In this document: piece by piece, positions 17,752-26,807 of the stretch | How the letters are laid out: each line of letters opens with the position of its first letter | How positions within the stretch are numbered: position 1 is the stretch's first letter | Assembly: GCA_017880865.1 (NCBI GenBank) | Contig: JADGRL010000010.1 | Location: 1 to 64,000 of the forward strand | Reading direction: 5' to 3' | Length of the DNA: 64,000 bases | DNA from: Gallionella sp. | Lineage (GTDB): Bacteria > Pseudomonadota > Gammaproteobacteria > Burkholderiales > Gallionellaceae | The notes under the pieces: model-generated | Told to the model about the DNA's origin: nothing | Seen by the model: only the letters and a program-made list of their open reading frames with translations | Databases searched by the model: none | Position numbers and translations under genes: made by a program

Positions 17752-18645
17752 CTATGTTCTACGCCGTACTGGCAAATACGCCAACCACACCACGCCCCAG
17801 CGGTGCATGCACAGCCCCAGCAAGATGAACGCGGTGCCGAACCACACGTGCGGCAGCACTTCTTCGTGGTTCAGGCCGTGGCCGAGCAGCAAGGCCATCA
17901 CCGGCGTGATCAGCGCGATCAAGGCAACGTGCCCCGCTTCCATGTGCTTGATCATGTAGTAATACAGCACGAATCCCAGCACCGAGCCGAACGTGGCCAG
18001 ATATAGGGTCGCTATGACAGCGCGCTCGGGCAGGGCTGCGGGCACGTGCCCGTCGGCCAGCCACCAGGCGATGAGGAAAAACGGCAGCGCAACGACCAAG
18101 GTGCCCAGCGTGGTCGCCAGCGGCGGGCTGTCATCATTGATCTTTTTAAGCAATACCAAGCCCAGCGATTGCAGCGCCACCGCGATGAACAGCGCGGCCA
18201 GCCCCATGGGCGCGCCATCACCCAGCCCGAGCCCGCCCTGAAACACCAGCGCCAACCCGGCAATGCCCAGCAACATGCCGGCCAGTTTGGCGGGCGTGAG
18301 CGTTTCTTCTTTGAGCCACAGCATCGCGCCGAAGCTGGTGAGTAACGGGGACAAACCGAACATCACCGAGATCATCCCGGAGCTGACGAATTGCGCCGAC
18401 CAGTAAGTCAGCGCCATCGCACCGAACATCGACAGGCCGCTGACCAGATAACTCAGGCGCGCCTTAGCGTGCAACGGAAATCGTTCGCGCAGCAACGCCA
18501 GCAGCACACCACACAGCAGCGTGCCGAGCGCCATGCGCGATAGCACCGCGAAACTCGACCCGACACCGAGCGAACTCCACTTGATCGCAAGCGGCGTGGT
18601 AGACCAAATCAGAATGACCGAAACGAACGCGGCGGGAAGCGACAT
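17752..18645 (-). CDS. EamA/DMT-family exporter
   Basis: 297-aa membrane protein with ten predicted helices in two EamA repeats (SVILIWSTTPLAIKWSS; the second begins about residue 150 with MGLAALFIAVALQ). EamA transporters export amino acids or other small metabolites; the substrate is not deducible. The ATG at 18645 follows a GGAGAAAT ribosome binding site; a longer frame upstream runs through a terminator hairpin and is rejected as start. Confidence 0.85.
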   Translation of the reverse strand: MSLPAAFVSVILIWSTTPLAIKWSSLGVGSSFAVLSRMALGTLLCGVLLALLRERFPLHAKARLSYLVSGLSMFGAMALTYWSAQFVSSGMISVMFGLSPLLTSFGAMLWLKEETLTPAKLAGMLLGIAGLALVFQGGLGLGDGAPMGLAALFIAVALQSLGLVLLKKINDDSPPLATTLGTLVVALPFFLIAWWLADGHVPAALPERAVIATLYLATFGSVLGFVLYYYMIKHMEAGHVALIALITPVMALLLGHGLNHEEVLPHVWFGTAFILLGLCMHRWGVVWLAYLPVRRRT

Positions 18646-18673
18646 ACGATTTCTCCAAATAAAAAACAAACGA

Positions 18674-18811
18674 CAAAAACAAAAAGGCCACAGATGGGTT
18701 CTGTGGCCTCGGGAAACAACTTGTATCAATTTAACTTGATCGCTAACTCTCCAGACCACCCCATGCGCTGCACATGACCGCGCAATGCCACACCGCGCGC
18801 AGATGCGCGCG
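18674..18811 (-). promoter_or_regulatory. Possible attenuator leader of the EamA gene
   Basis: On the minus strand, a hairpin with arms GGCCACAG and CTGTGGCC (18686-18708) is followed by TTTTTGTTTTTG, a typical intrinsic terminator, only 29 bp before the eamA ATG. Upstream lie a 12-codon ORF (18726-18764) and a second hairpin with arms CGCGCGC and GCGCGCG (18794-18811). A terminator just before the gene in its own direction suggests attenuation. Confidence 0.45.
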
Positions 18812-18954
18812 AGTGCTGACTCGAATGTGATTGAAGGTGTGCGAAGAATTCATGGACAGATTATCGGGCAGCCAGAGTGGTGATGTCAAATGTTACAAGC
18901 ATGCGCAGGCATCGCAGGGTAAAATCCGCTTTTGCACAATCAGCCCAGCACATA

Positions 18955-19863
18955 ATGAGCATACAGTGGTTTCCCGGTCACATGACCTCTGCGCGCCGAA
19001 AAGCCGCCGAGGCGATGGAATTTATCGATGTCATCATCGAGGTGCTGGACGCGCGTCTGCCGGAAGCAAGCTGCAACCCGATGATCCGTGAGCTACGCGA
19101 ACATCGCCAGCGCCCCTGCCTGAAGATACTCAACAAGGCCGATCTCGCCGATCCCGCCGCCACCCAGGCCTGGCTGAAGTTCTATAACAGGCAGCCGGGC
19201 GTCAAGGCGGTGGCGCTGAGCTGCAAGCATGCCGGCGATGCTGCCCGTGTGCCGAACCTGTGCCAGCCGTTAGCCCCGCATCGCGACAATAACCACAAGC
19301 CGCTGCGCATGATGATCATGGGCATCCCCAACGTCGGCAAATCCACGCTGATGAACATGCTGCTCAAACGCCGTGTCGCCAATGTCGGCGACGAACCCGC
19401 CGTGACCAAATCGCAGCAGAGCCACAACATCAACGAGCACATGACGCTGACCGATTCACCGGGTCTGCTGTGGCCGAAGATCGAAAACCCGGAAGATGGC
19501 CTCAAGCTGGCCACGATCCACGCGATCGGACGCAATGCCACGATCGACGAAGAGGTCGCCGAATATCTCGCCACTACACTGCTGGCGCGCTATCCTGGCC
19601 TGCTCGCCGCGCGTTTTGATTTTGTCGAACAGGGGCTCGATGGCGTGGGTGTGATCGAAGCCGTCGCGAAAAAACGCGGATGCCTGATCAAGGGCAGGGG
19701 CGGTGAACCGGATCTGGAAAAGGCGTCGATGATATTGCTGACCGAATACCGCAGCGGCAAACTGGGCCGCATCAGTCTGGAGACACCTCACTTGGAAACA
19801 CCTGCGCTGGAAACATCCGGCATTGTGTTGGAGCCTTCATGTGGGAAGCCGGACTCGAATTAA
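18955..19863 (+). CDS. YlqF/RbgA-type ribosome biogenesis GTPase
   Basis: 302-aa circularly permuted GTPase: the G4 motif LKILNKADL comes first (residues about 62-70), then G1 GIPNVGKST and G3 TDSPGLLWP. It starts MSIQWFPGHM, the canonical N-terminus of YlqF proteins that help mature the 50S subunit; longer frames upstream are rejected for that reason. The C-terminal tail repeats LETP.LET and is probably disordered. Confidence 0.88.
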   Translation: MSIQWFPGHMTSARRKAAEAMEFIDVIIEVLDARLPEASCNPMIRELREHRQRPCLKILNKADLADPAATQAWLKFYNRQPGVKAVALSCKHAGDAARVPNLCQPLAPHRDNNHKPLRMMIMGIPNVGKSTLMNMLLKRRVANVGDEPAVTKSQQSHNINEHMTLTDSPGLLWPKIENPEDGLKLATIHAIGRNATIDEEVAEYLATTLLARYPGLLAARFDFVEQGLDGVGVIEAVAKKRGCLIKGRGGEPDLEKASMILLTEYRSGKLGRISLETPHLETPALETSGIVLEPSCGKPDSN

Positions 19864-19957
19864 GCAAGCCGTCAAACCGAGTAGCGGATGAAAATTTTTC
19901 GTGCTTCATTGAAGCGTAAAAAATAACACACTGAAAAAAACACACAAAGACCCTCCA

Positions 19958-21226
19958 TTGACTTCAATACAAAGCGTGCTGGCCGCGTTCGCGATCATAC
20001 TGATCGATCTGTTGGGCAGAGCCGGGTTGGACAAGGTGCTGGCGCTGGCCGGTGGCCCCGCGATGGTCGCGTTGTGGGCGCAGTTGCAGTCGGTCGTGGA
20101 ATTGGTCAGCGCGGTGACCATGGCGGGTGTGTTGCAGGGGCTGACGGTGCTGATTGCCCAGGTGAATGAGAAACGCGACGAGCGCAGTCTGCTGCGTGAC
20201 GCGCTCAAGTTGGGTCTGATTACTTCGCTGGCCGTGGCGGTGATTGTCGTGCTGGCCGCGCCTGAACTGGCGGCTTGGCTCACCCAGAGAAAGATCGAGG
20301 CGGAGTTGTTCTGGCTGGCTGCATTGGCCGGCTGCATCACCGTCGTCCCCGCCACGCTCAACGCATACTGGTTGGGTAAACATCAGCAGCAGCGCATGCT
20401 GGGGCTGGCGCTGCTGACCAGCATGGTATGGCTGCTGGTCGCGGCGAGTGCTTGGTCCGGGCTGAACCTGCGCGGGCTGATCTGGGTGCAAAGCCTGGCT
20501 CTGGCGGCCATCGGCATCGCGATCTGGAGATATTTGCGCCAGCTGACGCGGCCTCGCGATGGGCAAGAAAAGCGCTCGGCCTATTTTCGCAAACTGGTGA
20601 AGTTCGTGCCGGTTGGTCTGGCGATCGGCATCATGAGTCCGGTATCGATGCTGCTGGTGCGCGGCATGTTGTCGGACACGCTTTCCTGGAGCGATGTGGG
20701 ATTTTTGCAGGCGCTGTGGCGTTCCACCGAGTGGGTGACCGCCACGGCGGCAGGCGTGCTGTCGCTGATCTTCTTGCCGCGCTTAAGCAAAACTTTCGGC
20801 TCGGCGCGATTCACGAAAGAGATGACGCGTGCCGGAGTGATCGTGCTGGTCCCGGCGGCGTGTTTGCTGCTGCTGATTTTCTTCAACCAGCGCGCGATGC
20901 TGGCGACGTTGTATGACGCGCGCTTCGTCGTGAGCGATCAGACTGCCGCGCTGATTCTGCTGGGCAGCTGGATACGCATCGCCTCGTGGCTGTTTCTGTT
21001 CGGCCTGTTCGCCGCGCACCGCACCTGGCTGATCGTGGCAGGAGAACTGTTGTCGCTGCCCTTGTTTGCGCTGCTGCTGTGGATGTTTGCCGACGACATG
21101 ACGCTGGAGCGGACCGCGTTGCTCTATTTTGTCAGCTATCTTGTTTATCTCGGCTTCAACGCCATAGCCTTGCTGTACTCATCGCGCAAGTCAAAAGACA
21201 GCGGGGGTGCAATAGCCCTTGTTTAA
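19958..21226 (+). CDS. Polysaccharide flippase-like membrane protein
   Basis: 422-aa integral membrane protein with about 12 helices, of the MOP/Wzx-like (O-antigen translocase, MATE-related) type. Seen: an N-terminal helix set with AFAIILIDLLGRAGLDKVLAL, and the central VGLAIGIMSPVSMLLVRGM, typical of lipid-linked sugar flippases. It probably starts with TTG, since no ATG fits. No glycosyltransferase neighbours are in view, so the substrate is unknown. Confidence 0.7.
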   Translation: MTSIQSVLAAFAIILIDLLGRAGLDKVLALAGGPAMVALWAQLQSVVELVSAVTMAGVLQGLTVLIAQVNEKRDERSLLRDALKLGLITSLAVAVIVVLAAPELAAWLTQRKIEAELFWLAALAGCITVVPATLNAYWLGKHQQQRMLGLALLTSMVWLLVAASAWSGLNLRGLIWVQSLALAAIGIAIWRYLRQLTRPRDGQEKRSAYFRKLVKFVPVGLAIGIMSPVSMLLVRGMLSDTLSWSDVGFLQALWRSTEWVTATAAGVLSLIFLPRLSKTFGSARFTKEMTRAGVIVLVPAACLLLLIFFNQRAMLATLYDARFVVSDQTAALILLGSWIRIASWLFLFGLFAAHRTWLIVAGELLSLPLFALLLWMFADDMTLERTALLYFVSYLVYLGFNAIALLYSSRKSKDSGGAIALV

Positions 21227-21248
21227 AGACTGCCGATACCAAATCGAC

Positions 21249-21265
21249 TGTACAAATTGTGTACA
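21249..21265 (+). promoter_or_regulatory. Paired TGTACA sites
   Basis: Two copies of the palindrome TGTACA start 11 bp apart, one helical turn, about 100 bp upstream of the lipoprotein gene. Candidate binding site for a dimeric regulator; nothing else supports it. Confidence 0.3.
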
Positions 21266-21368
21266 ATCGCATTCACAAAAAGTTTCGGTGTTATCTCAGG
21301 ACAGGTAGGGTCGCCTGAATGACAATCTTCAATCAAGGTTCTGCAAAATGAACGACAAGGAGCGAGTG

Positions 21369-22016
21369 ATGGCGAAGTTCACACAGACGGTGCGTGCGGT
21401 ATTGATGGTGGCCACAGTTGCCGGGCTGACCGGTTGCGATATGTTCGAAAAGGCACCCCCGCCACCCCCACCGCCCTCTCCACCACCGGCACCTCTCACC
21501 ATCGGCGGTTCGGTCGCAGGTCTTTCCGGCAGCGGGTTGGTACTTCAACTCAACGGGGCGAACGATCTGGCCGTCAGCGCCGCTGGAAAATTTAATTTCG
21601 CCAAGGCACAGGCCAAGGGCAGCGCTTACGCCGTCACCGTCAAATCCTCTCCAGCCACGCCGGTCAAACAAACTTGTACGGTCAGCCAGGGCAGTGGCAG
21701 CATCTCCGGCGTTCCCATCAACAACATCACGGTCACCTGTACCACCAATACTTTTGCAGTCGGTGGCACGGTCTCCAAACTTTCCGGCAAGGGACTGGTG
21801 CTCCAGCTCAATGGGGCCAACGACCTGGCGATCGCAAAAAACGGCAAATTCATTTTCTCTGGTATCCGTCTGCCCGATGGCAGCGACTACAACGTCGCGA
21901 TCAAATCATCGCCAGCCAAGCAGATGTGCGTAATCAAACCGATCAATGCCGCGTTTGACAACGACACCCTGAATATCGTCTCTGTCACCTGCGGCAAAAA
22001 AGGCCACCGCAAATAA
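21369..22016 (+). CDS. Repeat-containing lipoprotein
   Basis: 215-aa exported lipoprotein. It has a signal peptide ending in the lipobox LTGC (about residue 23), a proline-rich linker (APPPPPPPSPPPAP), then two about 75-residue repeats, each starting GG[ST]V..LSG.GLVLQLNGANDL and ending in a conserved cysteine. Such immunoglobulin-like repeats occur in surface proteins of soil and sediment bacteria. ATG 21369 was chosen because AAGGAG precedes it. Confidence 0.7.
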   Translation: MAKFTQTVRAVLMVATVAGLTGCDMFEKAPPPPPPPSPPPAPLTIGGSVAGLSGSGLVLQLNGANDLAVSAAGKFNFAKAQAKGSAYAVTVKSSPATPVKQTCTVSQGSGSISGVPINNITVTCTTNTFAVGGTVSKLSGKGLVLQLNGANDLAIAKNGKFIFSGIRLPDGSDYNVAIKSSPAKQMCVIKPINAAFDNDTLNIVSVTCGKKGHRK

Positions 22017-22098
22017 TCGGGGGCATCGCACCCGGCATAACCGAAGCTAACCGATTCGGCTAAGCGCTTTCATAAAATACTCAGCAAAAAAAGGCAAC

Positions 22099-22632
22099 AT
22101 GATAGAAGTCCTCATCCTGGCAGTCGCACTCAGCATGGATGCCTTTGCTGTTTCGATCGGCTTGGGCGCCAAGAAAAACACGCCCGGTTTGGCACTCAAA
22201 GCCGGGCTTTTCTTCGGCATCTTTCAGGCGCTGATGCCCTTCATCGGTTATCTGGGCGGCAAGGGCGTGCTGGGCTGGATAGACGCCTATGCCCACTGGA
22301 TCGCATTCGGATTGCTGGCGCTGATCGGCGCAAAAATGATTTACGAAGGTGTGCAGGAAGGCGTGGAAGAAGACATCTCGGCCACCACCAACAAGATGAT
22401 GCTGATTCTGGCCATCGCCACCAGTATCGACGCGATGGCGGCTGGCTTCAGCCTGACGCTATTGGATGCAAATCCCTATGTTGCCTGCCTGATTATCGGC
22501 GTCATCACCTTCGCCTTCAGCTGGGCCGGCGTGTTGATCGGCAAGAACAGCGGCACCTGGCTCGAAAGCAAAGCGGAGATTTTCGGCGGATCAGTTTTGA
22601 TCCTGATGGGTTTTAAAATACTGCTGTTCTGA
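22099..22632 (+). CDS. mntP: MntP manganese efflux pump
   Basis: 177-aa, six-helix MntP (YebN) family exporter of Mn(II). Seen: the paired motifs [14 protein letters not shown] (residues about 9-22) and [12 protein letters not shown] (about 107-118), whose aspartates form the transport site. No yybP-ykoY manganese riboswitch is recognisable in the short upstream gap. Confidence 0.92.
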   Translation: MIEVLILAVALSMDAFAVSIGLGAKKNTPGLALKAGLFFGIFQALMPFIGYLGGKGVLGWIDAYAHWIAFGLLALIGAKMIYEGVQEGVEEDISATTNKMMLILAIATSIDAMAAGFSLTLLDANPYVACLIIGVITFAFSWAGVLIGKNSGTWLESKAEIFGGSVLILMGFKILLF

Positions 22633-22657
22633 ATAAATGGATTGAGCCGGGTTATTG

Positions 22658-23377
22658 CTAACTCCCGATTAACTGAATGCTCCAGAAAACCAGGAAGCCA
22701 CTGAACAATACCAGTGTCGAGATCGGTTTCTCTTCCACCTCATGCGCCTCCATCAATAATTCCTCGGTCACCAGGTAGAGCAGGGCCGCCGCACTGAATG
22801 CCAATGCCGCACCGATCACGGCATGGGAAGCCCCCGCTAGCAAAAAATTACCGATCAATGAAAAGGTCAGCACCGTGCCGCCGAGCGCGCCAGAGATCGC
22901 GATGATGCGCCATCCTGCGGTCGCCTCGGAGGCGAGTGCCAAACCTAGGAACAGCAACTCGACAGACAAACCCAGCGCCAGGATCATGCCCGTTTCGCTG
23001 CCCGCCGCGAATCCCGCTCCGATGATGAACCCATCGGTGGCGACATCGATGAAGGTCGCCAGCAACAGCCCTGTTCCGATGCCTTGCGCAACTCCAGCAG
23101 TCGAGGCCTGATGTTCCAGACGCATTGTCCACAGCTTCAGTCCATACATGAATAGGCTTCCCAGCGTAAAGGAGCCCACCAGAACCAGACCGGGCGCATG
23201 CTCACGCTCGATTCCCGGCAACAACTCGACCGCGATCGCCGCCAGCACCACCCCTGCGGCAAAGTGCTGGATGAGACTGCGCGTATGACGGCTCGGACTC
23301 CATACGTAGGCGAGCACCCCGCCGCCGAGTGCAACCAGCGCGGGGATGGACATGAGCAGCAGATTATTGATATTCAT
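22658..23377 (-). CDS. ZIP-family metal transporter
   Basis: 239-aa membrane protein with about eight helices. The ZIP signature HFAAGVVLAAIAVELLPGI lies near residues 38-57, and the metal-site helices TFIDVATDGFIIGAG and LSVELLFLGLALASEA follow. ZIP proteins move zinc, iron or manganese into the cytoplasm. Convergent with mntP, possibly reflecting divalent metal handling. Confidence 0.8.
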   Translation of the reverse strand: MNINNLLLMSIPALVALGGGVLAYVWSPSRHTRSLIQHFAAGVVLAAIAVELLPGIEREHAPGLVLVGSFTLGSLFMYGLKLWTMRLEHQASTAGVAQGIGTGLLLATFIDVATDGFIIGAGFAAGSETGMILALGLSVELLFLGLALASEATAGWRIIAISGALGGTVLTFSLIGNFLLAGASHAVIGAALAFSAAALLYLVTEELLMEAHEVEEKPISTLVLFSGFLVFWSIQLIGS

Positions 23378-23422
23378 AGTGTCGTTGATTCAAATTGTAA
23401 CTTTAGTTTTATACAGGTCAAG

Positions 23423-24379
23423 TTAACGCACTGAAAAAGATTCGGGTAGCAAAATTTCTACGACCCCGTAACGCACGGGTTTTTCCGCGCTGGATGAAGG
23501 AAAGTCTTCATGTCTGTTAGTGCCTGCGGTGTCGCTTATCGAGTCCAGAATAATCTCTTTCAGGTAATGCTCGCCGTCAATTTTTAGCAAATTTTCATAT
23601 TTAGCATAAGCCAGTTTTTCCGCTAACTTCCGGGTGATTAAGTCTCTGTTGCTATCAATATACCGGATGACTTTATCTGAATCGAATGCGCCCACTATAG
23701 CGCCAAGTTTTGGTATATATAAAACATGTACAGAGTCACCAGATGATTTACCCGAGTCCACCGACGATATGGCCGCGTCTCCCGGTGATGTTTCGGGGGC
23801 TTTTAAAGTGACAGTTAGATCTGTAATAAATATGGGGGTTGATCTTGTCGTGACTTCCCTCGACTTTTCGTTTTCTTCTTTTTTGAGCAATTCGGGATGC
23901 TCTCTAAAGATTTCATCTATACGCTGAAAGCTAGTTTGTTTCTGTTTGGGCGTTAACTGGTTCGCTTCGAATGACAAGCGTATTTCCTTCAACTCGGATT
24001 CGGGAGATTGCTTTTGTTTTGAAAGTGACAAAATCAGCCAGCCCGAAGAAATTGTCAATGTGATGAGTAGCCAGACAAACCAGTAGGATTTGCGGTCTTC
24101 AACAACTAAAGCAGGGGAAGCCTGAACATCCCAGCTCTTGTTCCGAATGCTATCTAAGTGTTCTGTTAATTGCTGTTTAAGCTTGATGTCGTAAGCTGCA
24201 CGAGTATCTGAGTCTGAAAGTACTTCATAAGCCTGAACTACCCGTGATGCATGCTCTGCAATTTTCGAATTGTCAGGATTTCTATCAGGATGATAACGCT
24301 GCATTAAGCTTTTATAAGCAGCCTTGATGACTTCTGGGCTAGCATTTTGACTAACTTCTAATATGTCGTAGTAATGCAT
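23423..24379 (-). CDS. J-domain membrane protein
   Basis: 318-aa protein with an N-terminal J domain (residues 1-65) with an intact HPD (RYHPDRNPD), a DnaK co-chaperone module. A linker is followed by one transmembrane helix (SYWFVWLLITLTISSGWLIL, about 100-120) and a C-terminal domain of unknown type. It is probably inner-membrane anchored with the J domain in the cytoplasm. Forms a putative operon with the two genes upstream, one of which encodes a second J-like protein. Confidence 0.75.
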   Translation of the reverse strand: MHYYDILEVSQNASPEVIKAAYKSLMQRYHPDRNPDNSKIAEHASRVVQAYEVLSDSDTRAAYDIKLKQQLTEHLDSIRNKSWDVQASPALVVEDRKSYWFVWLLITLTISSGWLILSLSKQKQSPESELKEIRLSFEANQLTPKQKQTSFQRIDEIFREHPELLKKEENEKSREVTTRSTPIFITDLTVTLKAPETSPGDAAISSVDSGKSSGDSVHVLYIPKLGAIVGAFDSDKVIRYIDSNRDLITRKLAEKLAYAKYENLLKIDGEHYLKEIILDSISDTAGTNRHEDFPSSSAEKPVRYGVVEILLPESFSVR

Positions 24380-24446
24380 TTAGCGTATTTAAATTACAAG
24401 CGAAAGTTTATGGGATGGAAAAGATAGCTTCAGAGTCTACCCCAGA

Positions 24447-24818
24447 TTAAATTTGATCCAGCCTTTTAAAAATTGTAATGGATCTGTCATTTTCCTGAAC
24501 CCGGAATTCCTGCGGTGTGGCAGATAAAACAGGATTTACATCGTGCAATATATGCGAATCAATTTGTTTAAAACTCCAGATTATTTTCTTATCCTTATAT
24601 TGCCAAACCCCGTATTGCAATATGGCCCCGTCGTCTAGCTTTATTTCCCAATCGCCGTTGGCATAAAGATAAACTGGCGTTACCAGTTTGGACGACTGCC
24701 ATTTACCAACAAAGTTTTTCTCGGTGATGGTTTCGCGACTTGAGCACCCGTAAAAAGCGAAAGCCACGACAAACAATAAAGTTAAAACCGGTTTAAAGCA
24801 GTCGACAAAATAATCCAT
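24447..24818 (-). CDS. Small lipoprotein
   Basis: 123-aa protein with a signal peptide and lipobox (VVAFAFYGC, Cys at about residue 25). A WQS-like strand-rich domain follows (FVGKWQSSKL, DWEIKLDDGAILQYGVWQYKD), resembling lipocalin-like small lipoproteins. ATG 24818 follows an AGGG ribosome binding site; the ATG at 24833 is an alternative. Lies between two J-domain-type genes on the same strand. Confidence 0.6.
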   Translation of the reverse strand: MDYFVDCFKPVLTLLFVVAFAFYGCSSRETITEKNFVGKWQSSKLVTPVYLYANGDWEIKLDDGAILQYGVWQYKDKKIIWSFKQIDSHILHDVNPVLSATPQEFRVQENDRSITIFKRLDQI

Positions 24819-24933
24819 TTTTTTACCCTGCATTGCAAAATTAAGGTGGTCATTGCAGCACGAATTAACTCTAGCCATCTACGGCTCTATTCCCTTGGTA
24901 ATTAATCCCGCTATTGTTTTTTAGAGGGATGGC

Positions 24934-25893
24934 CTAATTGAGTCCAAGTTTTCTTCTTGCCTCTTCAACTTGCCGGCGATCTTCTTCAATACGACGACGT
25001 TCGGCCTCTTCCTGGGCGAACTTTTCTTGTGCTAATTCTTGCTGTTTACGCTGTTCCTCATAGCGTGCAGCCTGCTCATCACGACGCAGATTATCAGACA
25101 CGGCTTCTCCTATGCGCCTGGACTCTTCAACAAACCGGCGATACTCCTCATCTTTTCTTTCCTGTTCATGTGCGGCTTCACGTTGCGCATTTTCTTTGCG
25201 CCGGTTTTCCACCTCAAGAAGATCGGCTTCTATCTTACTTCCCGGTCTCACCCCATACGTTTGGTAGTATTCCTGAAGCATCACTTTTTCTTCAGCCTTG
25301 GAAACTTCAGCCGTGGCATGTTCCTGTTGGTGATTAACCATCAGTATAAATGCGACTTGAATTGCCATGCCCGCCGCTATCAAGCTGCCGATAATCGTTA
25401 AAACTTTTGTTAACGGTGATCTTAAGCTGGTGATAAACGAAAAAATTGCTTTTGAGGTCGATTGGTGACCGCCCTCAATTTTAAGCGGCGCACCAGTCAA
25501 CCTGAGCGACATCGCGTCTGCTTTAAGCGACATGGCATCGGCCTTGAATGACATGGCGTCCGCCTTGAATGACACGGCATCAGCCTTAAGTGACATAACT
25601 TCAGGATGATGCGGCAAAGTAACCATATTGATTGGCGCAGCAACCGTGGCAGGCGCGTTGAGCATGGCCAATCGCGCATCGTAAGCGGCACGAGTCCTGT
25701 CGACGGTGAGTGTTTGAGACGCCACTTTAATCACCTTCAGCTTGAAATCAATTTCTTCGCGATTTGAGTAGGTTTTTTGAGACTGAATTATTTCAGTCAA
25801 GCGTTGATGCGCAGCTTGAATTTCAGAATTCGAAACATTCGGCGAGATTTCCAATAGCTCGTACAGCGTTTTCTTTTTAATCGTCACATTCAA
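24934..25893 (-). CDS. Degenerate J-like membrane protein with 7-residue repeats
   Basis: 319 aa. The N-terminus (YELLEISPNVSNSEIQAAH) follows the J-domain pattern, but the HPD tripeptide is missing, so it should not stimulate DnaK. Residues about 100-130 are five tandem copies of M-S-[LF]-K-A-D-A. A transmembrane helix follows (TIIGSLIAAGMAIQVAFILMV), then a long charged coiled coil to the C-terminus. First gene of a putative three-gene operon. Confidence 0.6.
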   Translation of the reverse strand: MNVTIKKKTLYELLEISPNVSNSEIQAAHQRLTEIIQSQKTYSNREEIDFKLKVIKVASQTLTVDRTRAAYDARLAMLNAPATVAAPINMVTLPHHPEVMSLKADAVSFKADAMSFKADAMSLKADAMSLRLTGAPLKIEGGHQSTSKAIFSFITSLRSPLTKVLTIIGSLIAAGMAIQVAFILMVNHQQEHATAEVSKAEEKVMLQEYYQTYGVRPGSKIEADLLEVENRRKENAQREAAHEQERKDEEYRRFVEESRRIGEAVSDNLRRDEQAARYEEQRKQQELAQEKFAQEEAERRRIEEDRRQVEEARRKLGLN

Positions 25894-26204
25894 TCCAGTT
25901 TGGCGGGTTGTGCAATTAGGGTATTAATCCGGAGCGGCAATTAAAGCGGAATAACAATGGCGCTATTAATGTTATACGATGAGAAGTGAATAGTCAGCAT
26001 ATTTTTGATAAGCTGCCTATGCTGTCCTCTGTGGCGTTGCAGAGGAGGCTCATCACCTTGCAACGCAGGCTGCTTTGCTTGGGGTCGAAGACACGAGAGT
26101 AGTGACCGCTTTTGCGGTGCGGCACCCGCGCGAACAGGATCATCAATAAACACGAGCCTCGACACCGAGGTCTCGCGTCTCGCACTTAATTCAAGGAGAA
26201 CAGC
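25894..26204. other. tpx upstream region
   Basis: 311 bases between divergent genes. They contain small hairpins (CCTCTGTGG...CAGAGG near 26030 and CCTCGACACCGAGG near 26157) and a strong AAGGAG ribosome binding site at 26193-26198 before tpx. No gene or clear promoter pair is seen. Confidence 0.4.
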
Positions 26205-26744
26205 ATGACCAAACACCTCACCAAAATACCGGCCACGATCCCGTCCACTACACTGGGCGGCGCACCGGTAAAACTGTATGGCGTATTTCCGCAGGTAGGC
26301 AATGTCGCACCCGCCTTCGCACTGGTGAACAAGGACTTGCAGAACATCACGCTGGACAACTACATCGGCAAGCGCAAGGTGCTCAACATCGTACCCAGCC
26401 TGGATACGCCGACCTGCCAGGCTTCTGCGCGCCGCTTCAACAAGGAAGCCGCAGGGCTGGACAATGTCGTCGTGATCAACATCTCGGCAGATTTGCCGTT
26501 TGCGATGGCGCGTTTTTGCAGCAGCGAAGGACTGGATAACGTGGCCAATCTCTCCGTGATGCGCGGCCGGGAATTCATGCGCGACTATGGCGTCAAGATC
26601 GCGGACAGCGTGCTGGCCGGACTCACCGCTCGCGCCGTGATCGTGCTCGATAGCAACAATGTAGTGCGCTATACCGAGCTGGTCAGCGCGATCGAGAACG
26701 AACCGGATTACGACGCGGCGCTGGCGGCATTGAAGGCTATTTAG
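26205..26744 (+). CDS. tpx: Thiol peroxidase Tpx
   Basis: 179-aa atypical 2-Cys peroxiredoxin. The peroxidatic cysteine is in SLDTPTCQASARRFN (about residue 67) and the resolving cysteine in ARFCSSEGLDN (about 101), the normal Tpx spacing. It reduces lipid hydroperoxides and H2O2 using thioredoxin. The ATG follows a strong AAGGAG. Confidence 0.95.
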   Translation: MTKHLTKIPATIPSTTLGGAPVKLYGVFPQVGNVAPAFALVNKDLQNITLDNYIGKRKVLNIVPSLDTPTCQASARRFNKEAAGLDNVVVINISADLPFAMARFCSSEGLDNVANLSVMRGREFMRDYGVKIADSVLAGLTARAVIVLDSNNVVRYTELVSAIENEPDYDAALAALKAI

Positions 26745-26807
26745 TTCGTTTTGAGGGAGAGGCGGTACCGACAGCTTTCGCAATGTAGCCAATACAGGAT
26801 TTGAAAA

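Noticed and set aside
22049-22075. Extra copy of the palindromic element (TAACCGATTCGGCTAAG)
   Set aside because: Only a left-arm resemblance; no matching right arm follows.
22017-22098. Manganese riboswitch (yybP-ykoY) before mntP
   Set aside because: Only 82 bases are available and none of the conserved loop sequence is seen.
25941-26792. 283-codon minus-strand ORF opposite tpx
   Set aside because: It is the antisense shadow of tpx and its leader; tpx has all peroxiredoxin motifs and a strong ribosome binding site.
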